DNA of 64,000 nucleotides, taken from the NCBI RefSeq assembly GCF_022179465.1, contig NZ_BPQV01000009.1:62001-126000 (forward strand), read 5' to 3'. The notes beneath the pieces are model-generated. The model did not search any database, was not told the origin of the DNA, and worked only from the letters and a program-made list of their open reading frames with translations. Within the stretch, counting starts at the first letter, position 1. Each line of letters begins with the position of its first letter. Of the stretch, positions 18,950 to 27,987 are shown piece after piece. The stretch comes from Methylobacterium organophilum (lineage in GTDB: Bacteria; Pseudomonadota; Alphaproteobacteria; Rhizobiales; Beijerinckiaceae). The position numbers and the translations under genes were made by a program.

Positions 18950-19702
18950 ATGTGGATGATCGGCAAGCTGCGTCAGGCGTTCCGCGAGGATGGCATCTCC
19001 GGGCTGCTGAGCCGCAGCCTCGGCTTCCTGTACCGGCGCCTCGTCCGCCCCCTGTCGCCTGCGCGCCGGCCCCTGCGCTGGGGCGGTGTCCCGATCTGCC
19101 ATCTCCGCAAATGGACCGATCTCCTGGTGCCGGATTCTTGGCACACGGAGCGGCTCGACGATCCGACCTACGAGGCCGGGCTCGTCGGTGGCCTGAACGC
19201 GCAGGTGCGCCCCGGTGACCGGGTCGTGGTGGTGGGCGGCGGCGTGGGGGTCACGGCGGTGACGGCGGCCCTGTGCGCCGGGCCCTCGGGGCGGATCGAG
19301 TGCTACGAGGGCAGCGCCGAGAATTGCGGCCATGTCCGCGCCACCGCCGCGCTGAACGGCGTGGCGCTCGGCATCCATCACGCCGTGGTGGGCGAGCCGA
19401 TTGCCGTCTACCACGACCCCGCCGGCTTCGGCGCGCTCGTCGCCCCGGCGGCCCTGCCCCTCTGCGACGTGCTCTGCCTCGATTGCGAGGGAGCGGAGGT
19501 GACGATCCTGCGCGAATTGCCCTTCCGCCCCCGCGTGCTGCTCGTCGAGACGCACGGGGTCTATAAGGCGCCCTCCGCCCTCGTCGCCGCGATGATGCGG
19601 GAGCGCGGCTACGCGGTCACGGATCTCGGCTGGGCCGAGCCGCGCTTCGCCGAATCCTGCCGCAGGGACGACATCCGCGTCCTGCTCGGGACCGCGGCCT
19701 GA
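18950..19702 (+). CDS. FkbM-family methyltransferase
   Basis: A 250-residue SAM-dependent methyltransferase. After a basic N-terminal segment (1-60), the SAM-binding loop reads VVVVGGGVGVTAVT (about 88-101), followed by the acidic strand IECYEGS and CLDCEGAE, which match the FkbM pattern (DVDGxE-like). FkbM proteins O-methylate sugars or polyketide-like products, here possibly surface polysaccharide. No glycosyltransferases are adjacent, so the substrate is open. The ATG at 18950 is the second of two near ATGs and fits the frame with no overlap. Confidence 0.72.
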   Translation: MWMIGKLRQAFREDGISGLLSRSLGFLYRRLVRPLSPARRPLRWGGVPICHLRKWTDLLVPDSWHTERLDDPTYEAGLVGGLNAQVRPGDRVVVVGGGVGVTAVTAALCAGPSGRIECYEGSAENCGHVRATAALNGVALGIHHAVVGEPIAVYHDPAGFGALVAPAALPLCDVLCLDCEGAEVTILRELPFRPRVLLVETHGVYKAPSALVAAMMRERGYAVTDLGWAEPRFAESCRRDDIRVLLGTAA

Positions 19703-19709
19703 GGGATCC

Positions 19710-20192
19710 TCAGAGGGCGCCCTCGCGGATGGCGCCGGGATCGGCGAGGGCGTGCAGCAGCCCGGCCGCGCTGTGGGCGAAGCGGAGCGTCACCGCCTTG
19801 CGCCGGGCGGGGCTGAGCGCGTGATCCGGCGGCTCCCGCAGGATCGCCGCGCCGAAGGCATCGGCGACGATCAGCCCGCATTCCTCCGGGATGAGGCTCT
19901 CGGGCACCGTGTCGGGGATCGCGAAGAAGAAGCGGTCGCAGAAATCGCGGTAATCGGGCCATTTCCGGTCGGCCCGGAAATCGGCCACGCTCGACTTGAT
20001 CTCGACGATGGTGAGCTTGCCCACCCCGCAGAGGGCGATCACGTCCGCCCGGCGGCCATTGGCGAGGGAGAATTCGGGGAGCGTGACGCAGCCCATCTCG
20101 GCAAAGAGCCGCCGCACGCCGCGCTGGACATGGAGCGCGGTCGGCGACTGACGGCGGTCCGGCGGCAGGGTGAGGGCGACGGCGGCGGACAT
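19710..20192 (-). CDS. mmcB: MmcB family DNA repair protein (PD-(D/E)XK nuclease fold)
   Basis: A 160-residue protein of the DUF1052/MmcB family. It shows a restriction-endonuclease-like core: DVIALCGVGKLTIVEIKSS (D, E and K of the PD-(D/E)XK site) followed by RKWPDYRDFCDRFFF. MmcB was described in Caulobacter as an SOS gene that contributes to mitomycin C resistance (recalled knowledge). I see no GTTC-N7-GTTC box in the 100 bp upstream here. The ATG at 20192 is preferred over 20261. It is convergent with the methyltransferase gene, 7 nt apart. Confidence 0.82.
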   Translation of the reverse strand: MSAAVALTLPPDRRQSPTALHVQRGVRRLFAEMGCVTLPEFSLANGRRADVIALCGVGKLTIVEIKSSVADFRADRKWPDYRDFCDRFFFAIPDTVPESLIPEECGLIVADAFGAAILREPPDHALSPARRKAVTLRFAHSAAGLLHALADPGAIREGAL

Positions 20193-20292
20193 CGGGCTTC
20201 CTTGCGCGGCGCCGGTGCGCGGGGACGCCCCAGGCCGAATCACGAATCCGCATCCTGCCAAGGCCGGACTCGCCCTGTCACCTGCGGCGGGT

Positions 20293-21069
20293 TCACGCGA
20301 GCAGGCGGCGGATCGCCTCGAAGCCGTCGCCGAGCGCCGCCGGGCCCGGCTGCAGGATCAGAGGGGACTTGATCTCGTGGATGCGCCCGTTGGCGACCGC
20401 CGGGATCGCCGCCCAGCCCGGGCGCCCGGCGATGCGCTCGGGGTTCACACGCTTGCCGCACCAGGAGGCGAGGATCACGTCGGGCGCGGCAGCGATCACC
20501 ATCTCCGAGGTCACGATCCGGTCCTTGGCGGCCTGAGCCTTCGCCCGGTCGGGAAACACGTCCTGCCCGCCCGCGAACCCGATCAGCTCCGAGACCCAGC
20601 CGATGCCGGAGATCATCGGCGCATCCCATTCCTCGAAATACACCCGAGGCCGCGCCCGGCCCGCGGTCTCCGCCGCGGATTGAGCCAACCGCGTCTCGTA
20701 GGCGCTCGCAAGATCGTCGGCCGCTGCGGACATGCCGACGAGGGCGCCGAGCGTGCGGATCATGGCGAGGCAGCCCGCCACGTCGCGCTGGTTGAACAGG
20801 TGCACGGCGATGCCGGCGCGGGCGAGATCGGCGACGATCTCCGCCTGCAGGTCGGAGAAGGCGAGGACGAGGTCGGGATCGAGGGCGAGGATCTTCGGCA
20901 GGTCGGCGCTGGTGAAGGCCGAGACCCGCGGCTTCTCCTTGCGCACCCGGGCCGGGCGCACGGCATAGCCCGAGACGCCGACGATACGGTGCTCCTGGCC
21001 GAGCAGGTAGAGCGTCTCCACCGTCTCCTCGGTGAGGCAGACGATCCGCTCCGGCGGGAAACGGCGCAT
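20293..21069 (-). CDS. BtuF-like substrate-binding protein without signal peptide
   Basis: A 258-residue helical-backbone (cluster A) binding protein of the BtuF/FepB type: RIVCLTEETVETLYLLG at the N-terminus, DLPKILALDPDLVLAFSD, and WGMPMISGIGWVSELI-like segment (read here as DAPMISGIGWVSELIGFAGG). Unlike transported binding proteins it begins directly with MRRFPPERIV, with no signal peptide, so it is predicted to be cytosolic. Its ATG overlaps the stop of dedA by one base (TGATG). No ABC permease or ATPase is adjacent. It may bind cobalamin or a metal complex inside the cell. The role is unknown. Confidence 0.72.
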   Translation of the reverse strand: MRRFPPERIVCLTEETVETLYLLGQEHRIVGVSGYAVRPARVRKEKPRVSAFTSADLPKILALDPDLVLAFSDLQAEIVADLARAGIAVHLFNQRDVAGCLAMIRTLGALVGMSAAADDLASAYETRLAQSAAETAGRARPRVYFEEWDAPMISGIGWVSELIGFAGGQDVFPDRAKAQAAKDRIVTSEMVIAAAPDVILASWCGKRVNPERIAGRPGWAAIPAVANGRIHEIKSPLILQPGPAALGDGFEAIRRLLA

Positions 21070-21590
21070 CAGCCCCGGAACCAGCCGAGCAGCCCCGCAC
21101 CGGGGGCGAGCAGCACGAAGGCCCAGACGAAGGCCGATCCCCAATTCGCGATCTGGAACGGGATGCGCGTCACCCCGAAGCTGCCTGCGACGAGGGGCAC
21201 CACGGCCCGGGCCGGGCCGAAGAAGCGGCCGATCGCCACCGCGCCCGCGCCCCAGCGGCGCAGGAAACCCTCGGCCTTCTCGGTCATCTCGGGATGGCGG
21301 CTCATCGGCCAGAGCCGCTTCACGCCGTCCTTGAAGTAATGGCCGACCTCGTAGGAGATCCAGTCGCCGAGCCCGGCGCCCACCGCCGCCCCGATCACGA
21401 TCGGCCAGAACGGCAGGTCGCTTCCGCCGATCAAGGCGCCGATGCCGACCAGGATCACGGTGGCCGGCACGAGCAGGGACAGGAAGGCCACGGATTCGCA
21501 GAAGGCCAGGAGGCCGGTCACCAGGGGCGCCCAGGCCCTGTGCGCCTCGACGAATGCGAGCGTCGACTGGCGCAGGGCATCGATATCCAT
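21069..21590 (-). CDS. DedA family membrane protein
   Basis: A 173-residue inner-membrane protein of the DedA/SNARE-associated family, thought to recycle undecaprenyl phosphate or flip lipids. Conserved features are FLSLLVPATVIL, GAAVGAGLGDWISYEVG and the RFFGPARAVVPLVAG motif (the Arg/Pro motif of DedA). It is shorter than E. coli DedA (about 219). The start at 21590 is chosen; an ATG at 21623 would add 11 residues and is possible. It is translationally coupled to the downstream BtuF-like gene. Confidence 0.83.
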   Translation of the reverse strand: MDIDALRQSTLAFVEAHRAWAPLVTGLLAFCESVAFLSLLVPATVILVGIGALIGGSDLPFWPIVIGAAVGAGLGDWISYEVGHYFKDGVKRLWPMSRHPEMTEKAEGFLRRWGAGAVAIGRFFGPARAVVPLVAGSFGVTRIPFQIANWGSAFVWAFVLLAPGAGLLGWFRG

Positions 21591-21698
21591 TCCTGAAAGG
21601 CTCCCTCCCCCGGAGCCTGCCATGTGGCCAAGGCATCGCCCCTCGGCAAGCGGCGCCGTTCGTCAAACGGCGCCGCCACCGAGGAGCCCGTGGGCGGA

Positions 21699-23375
21699 TC
21701 AGGCCGCGCGGACCCCTTCGAGGAAGCGGTTCACCTCGTGGCCGAGATGCGTCGACTGGCGCGACAGCTCGGAGGCGGAGGCGAGCACCTGGCTCGCGGC
21801 GGCCCCCGTCTCCCCCGAGGCCTGCGCCACGCCGGCGATGTTGGTCGTCACCTCGCCGGTGCCTACCGAGGCCTGGGCGACGTTGCGGGCGATCTCCTGC
21901 GTCGCGGCGCCCTGCTGCTCGACCGCGGCGGCGATGGTGACGGCCACGGAGTCGATCTCGCGGATGCGGGTGGCGATCCCCGCGATGGCGCGCACGGCCT
22001 GTTCCGTCACGCTCTGCACCTCGGTGATCTGCTGGGAGATCTCGTCGGTGGCGCGGCCGGTCTGGTTGGCGAGCTCCTTGACCTCGGCCGCGACCACCGC
22101 GAAGCCGCGGCCCGCCTCCCCGGCCCGGGCGGCCTCGATGGTGGCGTTCAGGGCGAGCAGGTTGGTCTGGGACGCGATGGTGGAGATCAGGCCGACCATG
22201 TCGCCGATCTTGGTCGAGGTCTGGCTCAGGAGCTGGACCAGATGGGCCGTCGAATCGGCCTCGCCGACGGCGGTCTGGGCGAGCCGGGCCGAGCCGGCGA
22301 CCTGGCGACCGATCTCCTCCACGGAGGTGCCAAGCTCCTCAGCCGCCGCCGCGACGGTCTGGACGTTGCCGGAGGCCTGCTGCGCCGCGGCCGCCACGCT
22401 GTTGGACTGGCTGGCGGTCTGGGTCGCGGAGGCGGTCATCGCCTGAGCGGTCGATTGGAGGTTCGACGCGGCGTCGTTGATCGTCGCGAGCGATCCACCG
22501 ACCGTCGACTCGAAGCCGCCGATCAGGCTGTCCAGAAGGATGGCGCGGCGGTTCCGGCGTTCCTGCTCGGCCGCCTGCTCCCTCTCCAGCCGCTGGCGCT
22601 CGATGGCGTTGTCGCGGAACACGAGGACGGCCCGGGCCATCGCGCCGATCTCGTCGCTGCGCTTGGCCTCCTCCAGCGCCACCCCGGTCTCGCCGGTGGC
22701 CAGCACGCCCATGGCGTCGAGCAGCCGGTTGTTCGGGCGGATGATCGAGCGGATGATCAGGCCGGAAACGGCGGCAAGCGCGATCATGATGCCGACGCCG
22801 ATCAGCGACAGCCGCTTGATCTGCTCCCAGATCGCCATGTTCAGATCCCCGATATGCACGCCGGTGGCGACGTAGAGGCCCCAGGGCTTGTGGTAGCGGA
22901 ACACGGCGATCTTGGTCGTCGGCTCGTTCTCTCCTGGCCGCACCCAGGCATAGGACACCTGGGCATGTCCCTCCTGGCGGGCCCGGGGAAGGACGTCCGC
23001 GACAAAGCGGAAGCCGTTGGCATCGGCCTGGTCGCTGAGATCGGTGCCGATCATCTCGGGCTTGATATGCATGCGGATTCTGCCCTTCTCGTCCATGACG
23101 AAGAAGTAGCCGTCGTGGTCGAACCGCATCGCGACGACGTTCTTCAGGGCCTCGGACTGGGCTGCGGCCGCGCTCATCTCCCCCTTCTCGGCCAGGGCAT
23201 GATAGCGATCGATCAGGTTCACGGCCGCTTCGGTCATCAGCTCGATGCGGTTGACCCGCTGCTGAAACATCGTTCCGAACTGGTAGTAGAGGGCTGTGCC
23301 GCCGAGAATGATCAAGCTCAGGCCGGCGAGCGCGACAAGCGCGTAGAGTTTGCGTGGAAGATTGATCCGCAGCAC
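21699..23375 (-). CDS. Methyl-accepting chemotaxis protein with single Cache sensor
   Basis: A 558-residue chemoreceptor. Helix 1 (about 10-30) and helix 2 (about 185-210) bracket a periplasmic sCache_2 domain containing the [16 protein letters not shown] segment typical of receptors for small carboxylates. A HAMP domain follows (about 210-265). The signalling domain (300-550) has the conserved hairpin tip [28 protein letters not shown]. Ligand unknown. No cheA or cheW is nearby, so it is an orphan receptor. The ATG at 23375 faces the AT-rich intergenic region. Confidence 0.92.
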   Translation of the reverse strand: MLRINLPRKLYALVALAGLSLIILGGTALYYQFGTMFQQRVNRIELMTEAAVNLIDRYHALAEKGEMSAAAAQSEALKNVVAMRFDHDGYFFVMDEKGRIRMHIKPEMIGTDLSDQADANGFRFVADVLPRARQEGHAQVSYAWVRPGENEPTTKIAVFRYHKPWGLYVATGVHIGDLNMAIWEQIKRLSLIGVGIMIALAAVSGLIIRSIIRPNNRLLDAMGVLATGETGVALEEAKRSDEIGAMARAVLVFRDNAIERQRLEREQAAEQERRNRRAILLDSLIGGFESTVGGSLATINDAASNLQSTAQAMTASATQTASQSNSVAAAAQQASGNVQTVAAAAEELGTSVEEIGRQVAGSARLAQTAVGEADSTAHLVQLLSQTSTKIGDMVGLISTIASQTNLLALNATIEAARAGEAGRGFAVVAAEVKELANQTGRATDEISQQITEVQSVTEQAVRAIAGIATRIREIDSVAVTIAAAVEQQGAATQEIARNVAQASVGTGEVTTNIAGVAQASGETGAAASQVLASASELSRQSTHLGHEVNRFLEGVRAA

Positions 23376-23796
23376 TTCGAGCGCTCCAAAGTTCGATCAG
23401 ATGCCCGCGATCAACAATGATAAAATGCTTAACAATTAATTAAAATTATAATAAATATCCCGAACGGTCATGATTATGACAATGATTTTGATAGGTTTTT
23501 GAAATCTTGTTCGGATTTCAAAATTTCATAATACAATCGATACCCACACGCCTCGACTGCCGCAATCGAGAATTGCAAATATTCGTCCGTTCCGCAGAAC
23601 TCGAAGCGTCGTTTTCCCTGAGACGCGGGCCGAGCCACGTTCGATCGGACGCGGCCCAGCCTCGGCCGCGCCGGCCGCCCGAGGCCCGGTCGCCGTGACA
23701 GCCGCTGGGATCATGGCCGCCCCGGCCCATTGTCGGGTGCGCCCGCGTCCGGTTCCGGCTAACACGGCCTCCCCTGCCTGACTTCCAGAGGGCGCG
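23376..23796. other. AT-rich intergenic region with inverted repeat
   Basis: This 421-bp gap separates the divergent chemoreceptor and pdxY genes. About 23400-23545 is strikingly A/T-rich compared with the GC-rich surroundings. A perfect 10-bp inverted repeat, TTTTGAAATC at 23497-23506 and GATTTCAAAA at 23514-23523, with a 7-nt spacer, could be an operator or hairpin. No gene is convincing: the short frame at 23507-23698 is unlikely. The promoters for both neighbours probably lie here. Confidence 0.5.
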
Positions 23797-24648
23797 ATGA
23801 ACGTCCTGTCGATCCAGTCCCACGTTGCCTACGGCCATGTCGGCAACGCCTCCGCCGTGTTCCCGATGCAGCGGCTCGGGGTCGAGGTCTGGCCGGTGCA
23901 TACGGTGCAGTTCTCCAACCACACCGGATACGGCGCCTGGCGCGGGCGGGTCTTCGACGGGCCGGCGGTCGAGGAAGTGGTGCAGGGCATCGCCGAACGG
24001 GGCATGCTCGCCGCCTGCGACGCCGTCCTGTCCGGCTATATGGGCTCGGCCGAGATCGGCACGGCGATCCTGCGGGCGGTGGCGGCGGTGCGGCAGGCCA
24101 ACCCGGGGGCACTCTATTGCTGCGATCCCGTCATCGGGGACACCTATGCCGGGATCTACGTGCGTCCGGGCGTCGCCGAGTTCATGCGCGACCATACCGT
24201 GCCCGCCGCCGACATCGTCACGCCCAACCAGTTCGAGCTCGATCTTCTCACCGGCCTTCCCACGGGAACGCTCGAGGGGGCCAAGGCCGCCGCCGCGGCC
24301 CTGCAGGCTCTCGGGCCGCGGGTGGTGCTCGTCACCTCCCTGACGACCGAGGAGACGCCCGCCGACGCCATCGACATGATGGCCGGCGAAGGCGGCGGGT
24401 TCTGGCGGGTGCGCACGCCGCGGCTCGATCTCAAGGCCGTCAGCGGGGCGGGCGATGCGGTCGCCGCGCTCTATCTCGTGCATTACGCTCGCACCGGATC
24501 CGCGGCCCTGGCGCTCGGCATGGCCGCCGCCTCCATCCACGGGCTGCTGCGGTGCACGGCGGAGGCCGGCGCGAGCGAGCTGCTGACGGTGGCCGCACAG
24601 GACGAGTTCGTAGCGCCGAGCGCGACCTTCCCCGTTGAGGCGGTCTGA
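23797..24648 (+). CDS. pdxY: Pyridoxal kinase
   Basis: A 283-residue ribokinase-fold enzyme that phosphorylates pyridoxal (vitamin B6 salvage). The N-terminal SIQSHVAYGHVGNASAVFP and HTGYGAWRG segments are diagnostic, and the catalytic GAGD loop (VSGAGDAVAALYL) lies near residue 225. The length is typical of PdxY. PhzF follows 29 nt downstream on the same strand, so a short operon is likely, although no functional link is obvious. Confidence 0.93.
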   Translation: MNVLSIQSHVAYGHVGNASAVFPMQRLGVEVWPVHTVQFSNHTGYGAWRGRVFDGPAVEEVVQGIAERGMLAACDAVLSGYMGSAEIGTAILRAVAAVRQANPGALYCCDPVIGDTYAGIYVRPGVAEFMRDHTVPAADIVTPNQFELDLLTGLPTGTLEGAKAAAAALQALGPRVVLVTSLTTEETPADAIDMMAGEGGGFWRVRTPRLDLKAVSGAGDAVAALYLVHYARTGSAALALGMAAASIHGLLRCTAEAGASELLTVAAQDEFVAPSATFPVEAV

Positions 24649-24677
24649 CCGCCCGGCGCCATCACGAGGACGACACC

Positions 24678-25610
24678 ATGGCTGAGCCGACGGCCGGACG
24701 CCGCTTCGCCACCCTGGACGTGTTCACGCAGAATCCCCTCGCCGGCAATCCGCTGGCGGTGGTGCTGGATGCCGGGGGGCTCGACACGGACGCGATGCAG
24801 GCCATCGCCGGCGAGTTCAACCTCTCCGAGACGGTGTTCGTGCTGCCGCCCGAGGATCACCGCCACCGGGCGGCCCTACGCATCTTCACGCCCGCCCGCG
24901 AATTGCCCTTCGCCGGCCATCCGACCATCGGCACCGCCGTTCTGCTCGCCCTGCACGACAGGGCGGCAGACGGGCGGCCGGATGCGGGGATGTTCGGGCT
25001 CGAGGAGGCGGCGGGGATCGTGCCCTGCGTGGTCGAGGCGGAGCCCGCCGCCCGCCGCGGCCAGGCCCGGTTCAAGGCGCCCATCCTCCCCGCCTGGCTC
25101 GGCGAGGCCGCGGAGGCGGCAGCCTATGCGGAGGCCCTGGGGCTCGCCCCGAGCGAGATCGGCTTCGGCCGCCACGCGCCCAGCCGCCACGAGGGCGGCG
25201 GCCCGCGCTTCACCGCGATTCCCGTCGCCTCCATCGAAGCCCTGACCCGGGCCCGTCTCGACGCCGCCGCGCTGACCCGGCTTACCCCCGAGAGCGCGCA
25301 GGACGGCCTCTATCTCTACGCCCTCGATCCCGAGGGCTTGGGGCGGAGCTATCAGGCGCGCATGTTCGCCCCCCATCTCGGCATCGCCGAAGACCCGGCC
25401 ACCGGCTCGGCGGCGGTGGCCTTCGCCGGGGTGCTGATGCAGTTCGAGCCCCTGGGCGAGGGCACGCACGACGTGGCCATCCGCCAGGGCGTGGCCATGG
25501 GCCGGCCTAGCGCGATCGCGCTTCAACTCGTGGTGGCGGAGGGCGCCCTGCGCTCCGTCGAGATCGGCGGAGCGGCGGTGGTGGTGAGCGAGGGCAGGCT
25601 CCTTGTCTGA
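24678..25610 (+). CDS. PhzF family isomerase
   Basis: A 310-residue protein with the two-domain diaminopimelate-epimerase-like fold of PhzF. It shows TLDVFTQNPLAGNPLAVV at the N-terminus, the catalytic Glu in NLSETVFVL, FAGHPTIG and the C-terminal EDPATGSAAVAFAG signature. PhzF itself isomerises trans-2,3-dihydro-3-hydroxyanthranilate in phenazine synthesis, but no phenazine genes are present here, so this is a general family member of unknown substrate. Its end overlaps the TTG start of the NUDIX gene. Confidence 0.9.
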   Translation: MAEPTAGRRFATLDVFTQNPLAGNPLAVVLDAGGLDTDAMQAIAGEFNLSETVFVLPPEDHRHRAALRIFTPARELPFAGHPTIGTAVLLALHDRAADGRPDAGMFGLEEAAGIVPCVVEAEPAARRGQARFKAPILPAWLGEAAEAAAYAEALGLAPSEIGFGRHAPSRHEGGGPRFTAIPVASIEALTRARLDAAALTRLTPESAQDGLYLYALDPEGLGRSYQARMFAPHLGIAEDPATGSAAVAFAGVLMQFEPLGEGTHDVAIRQGVAMGRPSAIALQLVVAEGALRSVEIGGAAVVVSEGRLLV

Positions 25611-26343
25611 GCCGGAAGCGCCGGTCTTCACCCGGACGTCCCTTATTACGCTCTCGGCCCGGCTCGTGCCCCATCGCTGGGCCTGGGCGGAGGCGAATGC
25701 CGCGATGATCGCCGCCAACTGGGAACGCCGCCGCGCGGCGACGCCGGGTTTGTTCGACGGGATCGTGCTGCTGGCCTCCGGCTGCACAATCTCGGGCGGC
25801 CATTGCCAAGTGGACTTCTTCGAGGCGCGCTATTCGCGCTTCATCGCGTTCCGCGACGCCGGTTCGCCGGATCCGGCCGTCGCCAACGCCTTTGCCGCGA
25901 TCGTGCCCCGGACCGCGGATGGCGCGGTGCTGCTCGGCCAGATGGCGCCCGGCACCGCCAATGCCGGCCAGGTCTATTTCCCCTGCGGCACCCCCGATGC
26001 GGGCGATGTCCGGGACGGCGGCGTCGTGGATCTCGCCGGCAGCGCGGAACGGGAGTTTCGCGAGGAGACCGGCCTCACCCTGCCCGCTTCGGCCGCGCAG
26101 GCGCCGTGGACGCTGCTGCAAGGCGACGGCCAATTCGCCTTCCTGCGCCCGGTGCGCTTCGAAGCGCGGGCCGACGCCCTCAAGGCCCGCATCGCGCAGC
26201 ACCATGCGGGCGAGGCCGAACCGGAACTGTCCCGGATGATCTGCGTGCGGAGACCGGACGATATCGATCATGCCCGCATGCCGCCCTTCGTACGGGCCTA
26301 TCTCGACGGCCTGTTCGCGGCGCGCGACCTCGCGGCCGGCTGA
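25603..26343 (+). CDS. NUDIX hydrolase
   Basis: A 246-residue protein. The Nudix box is recognisable as GGVVDLAGSAEREFREETGL, with the REFREETGL catalytic core at about 147-155 and a longer than usual spacing to the glycine. The start is a TTG at 25603 overlapping the PhzF stop by 8 nt; internal ATG codons such as the one near 25699 would remove conserved-looking sequence, so TTG is preferred but not certain. Substrate unknown (a nucleoside diphosphate derivative or CoA-type compound). It is convergent with zur. Confidence 0.8.
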   Translation: MSEPEAPVFTRTSLITLSARLVPHRWAWAEANAAMIAANWERRRAATPGLFDGIVLLASGCTISGGHCQVDFFEARYSRFIAFRDAGSPDPAVANAFAAIVPRTADGAVLLGQMAPGTANAGQVYFPCGTPDAGDVRDGGVVDLAGSAEREFREETGLTLPASAAQAPWTLLQGDGQFAFLRPVRFEARADALKARIAQHHAGEAEPELSRMICVRRPDDIDHARMPPFVRAYLDGLFAARDLAAG

Positions 26344-26355
26344 GCCGGTTCGGCC

Positions 26356-26853
26356 CTAGCCTTCGCCCCGTTCGCGGCAATTGCCGCATTGCCCCTCGAC
26401 TTCCAGGATCCGGCTGACCGGGGTGAAGCCGACCTGGGCCAGGGTGCGGTCGAGGGCGTTCTCGACGTTGGGTGCGGTCATCTCGTCGATGCCGCCGCAG
26501 GTCCGGCAGATCAGGAAGACCAACCCGGCCTTGTCGCCGTGCTCGTGCCCGCAGGACACGAAGGCGTTGCGGCTGGCGATGCGGTGGACGAGGCCCTGCT
26601 CGGTGAGGAAATCCAGCGCGCGGTAGACCGAGACGGCGGCGACACGGCGCCCCTCCCCGCTCAGGCGTTCGGCGATGTCGTAGGCCCCGAGTGGCCTGCC
26701 CTCCTTCGCCACCGCTTCCAGCACGTCGCGGCGCAGGCGCGTGAACTGGAGATCCCGCTCGCGGCAGAGGCGCTCGGCGCGCGCCAAGATCTCCCCCGGC
26801 CCATGCTCCGCCTCGCAGCAGCCGGCTTCCTCGCCGTGCGCGTGGTGGTGCAT
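26356..26853 (-). CDS. zur: Zinc uptake regulator, Fur family
   Basis: A 165-residue winged-helix repressor. The N-terminus is His- and Cys-rich (HHHAHGEE, CCEAEH). The DNA-binding part includes FTRLRRDVLEAVAKEGRPLGAYDI and VSVYRALDFL. Two CxxC pairs, C116/C119 and C156/C159, supply the structural zinc site, with HEHGD at 103-107 contributing to the sensor region. The assignment as Zur rather than Fur rests on the divergent ZnuCB genes and on the Zur-like palindrome between them. It would repress zinc import when zinc is plentiful. Confidence 0.9.
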   Translation of the reverse strand: MHHHAHGEEAGCCEAEHGPGEILARAERLCRERDLQFTRLRRDVLEAVAKEGRPLGAYDIAERLSGEGRRVAAVSVYRALDFLTEQGLVHRIASRNAFVSCGHEHGDKAGLVFLICRTCGGIDEMTAPNVENALDRTLAQVGFTPVSRILEVEGQCGNCRERGEG

Positions 26854-26892
26854 CCTCCGCTCCTCGCTGGCGGCCCGATTGAGTTCGGCGCC

Positions 26893-26907
26893 TGTTACAG
26901 TGTATCA
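26893..26907. promoter_or_regulatory. Candidate Zur box between zur and znu genes
   Basis: TGTTACA-G-TGTATCA is a 7-1-7 near-perfect palindrome with one mismatch. It resembles the alphaproteobacterial Zur consensus centred on TGTTATA-n-TATAACA. It lies between the divergent zur and znu transcription units, about 40 bp from zur and 100 bp from the first plus-strand gene. Confidence 0.55.
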
Positions 26908-27010
26908 GCCGCAGGATCATACGCGCGCACCCGGACCCCGGCAATCCGAAGGTCCCCACGCCCGCCTGTCACGCGGCGCGACCCGAGGTCGGCCGCGCCC
27001 TGGAGACCGC

Positions 27011-27142
27011 ATGTCCCGCCCGCCCGGCCTCGCCCGCATGCCACGCCGGTCCCTGTTCCGTTCGAGCGCCTTCACGCGTCTGATCGCCGCCTTCGTGCTC
27101 TCCGGCCTGCTCTGGGCCGCGATCCTGTGGGCGCTGGCGTGA
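27011..27142 (+). CDS. Small membrane protein (43 aa) at the head of the znu operon
   Basis: A 43-residue ORF with GGAG eight bases upstream of its ATG. A basic, arginine-rich first half (RRSLFRSSAFTR) leads to one hydrophobic helix (about 23-42, ending WAAILWALA). The stop overlaps the GTG start of znuC (GTGA), so it is translated in the same operon and is probably real. The product would be a single-pass inner-membrane peptide. It has no recognisable family; a link to the zinc importer is inferred only from coupling. Confidence 0.6.
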   Translation: MSRPPGLARMPRRSLFRSSAFTRLIAAFVLSGLLWAAILWALA

Positions 27143-27987
27143 CGACCGCGGAGACCGCCGCGATCCGCTTCCGCGGCCTGACCCTGGGCTACGACCGCCA
27201 CCCGGCCGTGCACCATCTCCAGGGATCGGTGCCACGGGGCGACCTGCTCGCGCTGATCGGCCCGAACGGGGCGGGCAAGTCGACCCTGCTGAAGGGCATT
27301 GCGGGGGAGTTGCGGGCGCTCGACGGCGCCATCGAGCGGCCCCGGGGGGAGGTCGTCGCCTATCTGCCCCAGGCGGCCGAGATCGACAGTTCCTTCCCCT
27401 TGAGCGTGCTCGATCTCGTCTCGATGGGCCTGTGGCGCCTGCACGGCGCCTGGCGCAGCCTGTCGGGCGAGCGCAGCCGGCTCGTCGGCGCCCTGGGGAC
27501 GGTGGGCCTGTCCGGCTTCGAGGACAGGCCGATCGGAACCCTCTCCGGCGGCCAGTTCCGGCGCGCCCTGTTCGCGCGGCTGATCCTGCAGGATGCCTCG
27601 CTGATCCTGCTCGACGAGCCCTTTACCGGCATCGATGCCCGCACCACCGCCGATCTGCTGGCGCTGATCCGGGGCTGGCACCGGGAGGGGCGCACCGTCG
27701 TCGCGGCCCTGCACGATTTCGCGCAGGTGCGGACGCATTTCCCCACGACCCTGCTCATCGCCCGCGCGCCCATCGCCTGGGGGCCGACCGCGACGGTGCT
27801 GACCGAGGAGAATCTCGCCCGCGCCCGCCATCTCTCGGAGGCCTGGGACGAGAACGCCGCGATCTGCCGCCACGACGACGCGGTGGCCGACCCGTCGGAT
27901 CATGGCCACGACGGCCACGATCATCACGATCACAGCCATCACGGGCACGACCACGCTCGTCCCGTCCGTCACGAGGCTGCCGAGTGA
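27139..27987 (+). CDS. znuC: Zinc ABC transporter ATPase with His-rich tail
   Basis: A 282-residue ATPase from a GTG at 27139. It has Walker A GPNGAGKST (41-49), signature LSGGQ (135-139), Walker B LILLDEP (155-161) and an H-loop LHDF. The final 32 residues are rich in His and Asp (DHGHDGHDHHDHSHHGHDH), a likely metal-binding tail that suits a zinc importer. It is coupled at both ends: its start overlaps the 43-aa gene and its stop overlaps znuB. Manganese or iron transport is a less likely alternative. Confidence 0.9.
   Translation: MTTAETAAIRFRGLTLGYDRHPAVHHLQGSVPRGDLLALIGPNGAGKSTLLKGIAGELRALDGAIERPRGEVVAYLPQAAEIDSSFPLSVLDLVSMGLWRLHGAWRSLSGERSRLVGALGTVGLSGFEDRPIGTLSGGQFRRALFARLILQDASLILLDEPFTGIDARTTADLLALIRGWHREGRTVVAALHDFAQVRTHFPTTLLIARAPIAWGPTATVLTEENLARARHLSEAWDENAAICRHDDAVADPSDHGHDGHDHHDHSHHGHDHARPVRHEAAE

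Noticed and set aside
20193-20292. Possible LexA box upstream of mmcB
   Set aside because: mmcB is an SOS gene in Caulobacter, so I looked for GTTC-N7-GTTC in either orientation here and found none.
23507-23698. A 63-codon frame in the AT-rich intergenic region
   Set aside because: No ribosome binding site, the composition switches abruptly from AT-rich to GC-rich, and the product has no plausible fold.
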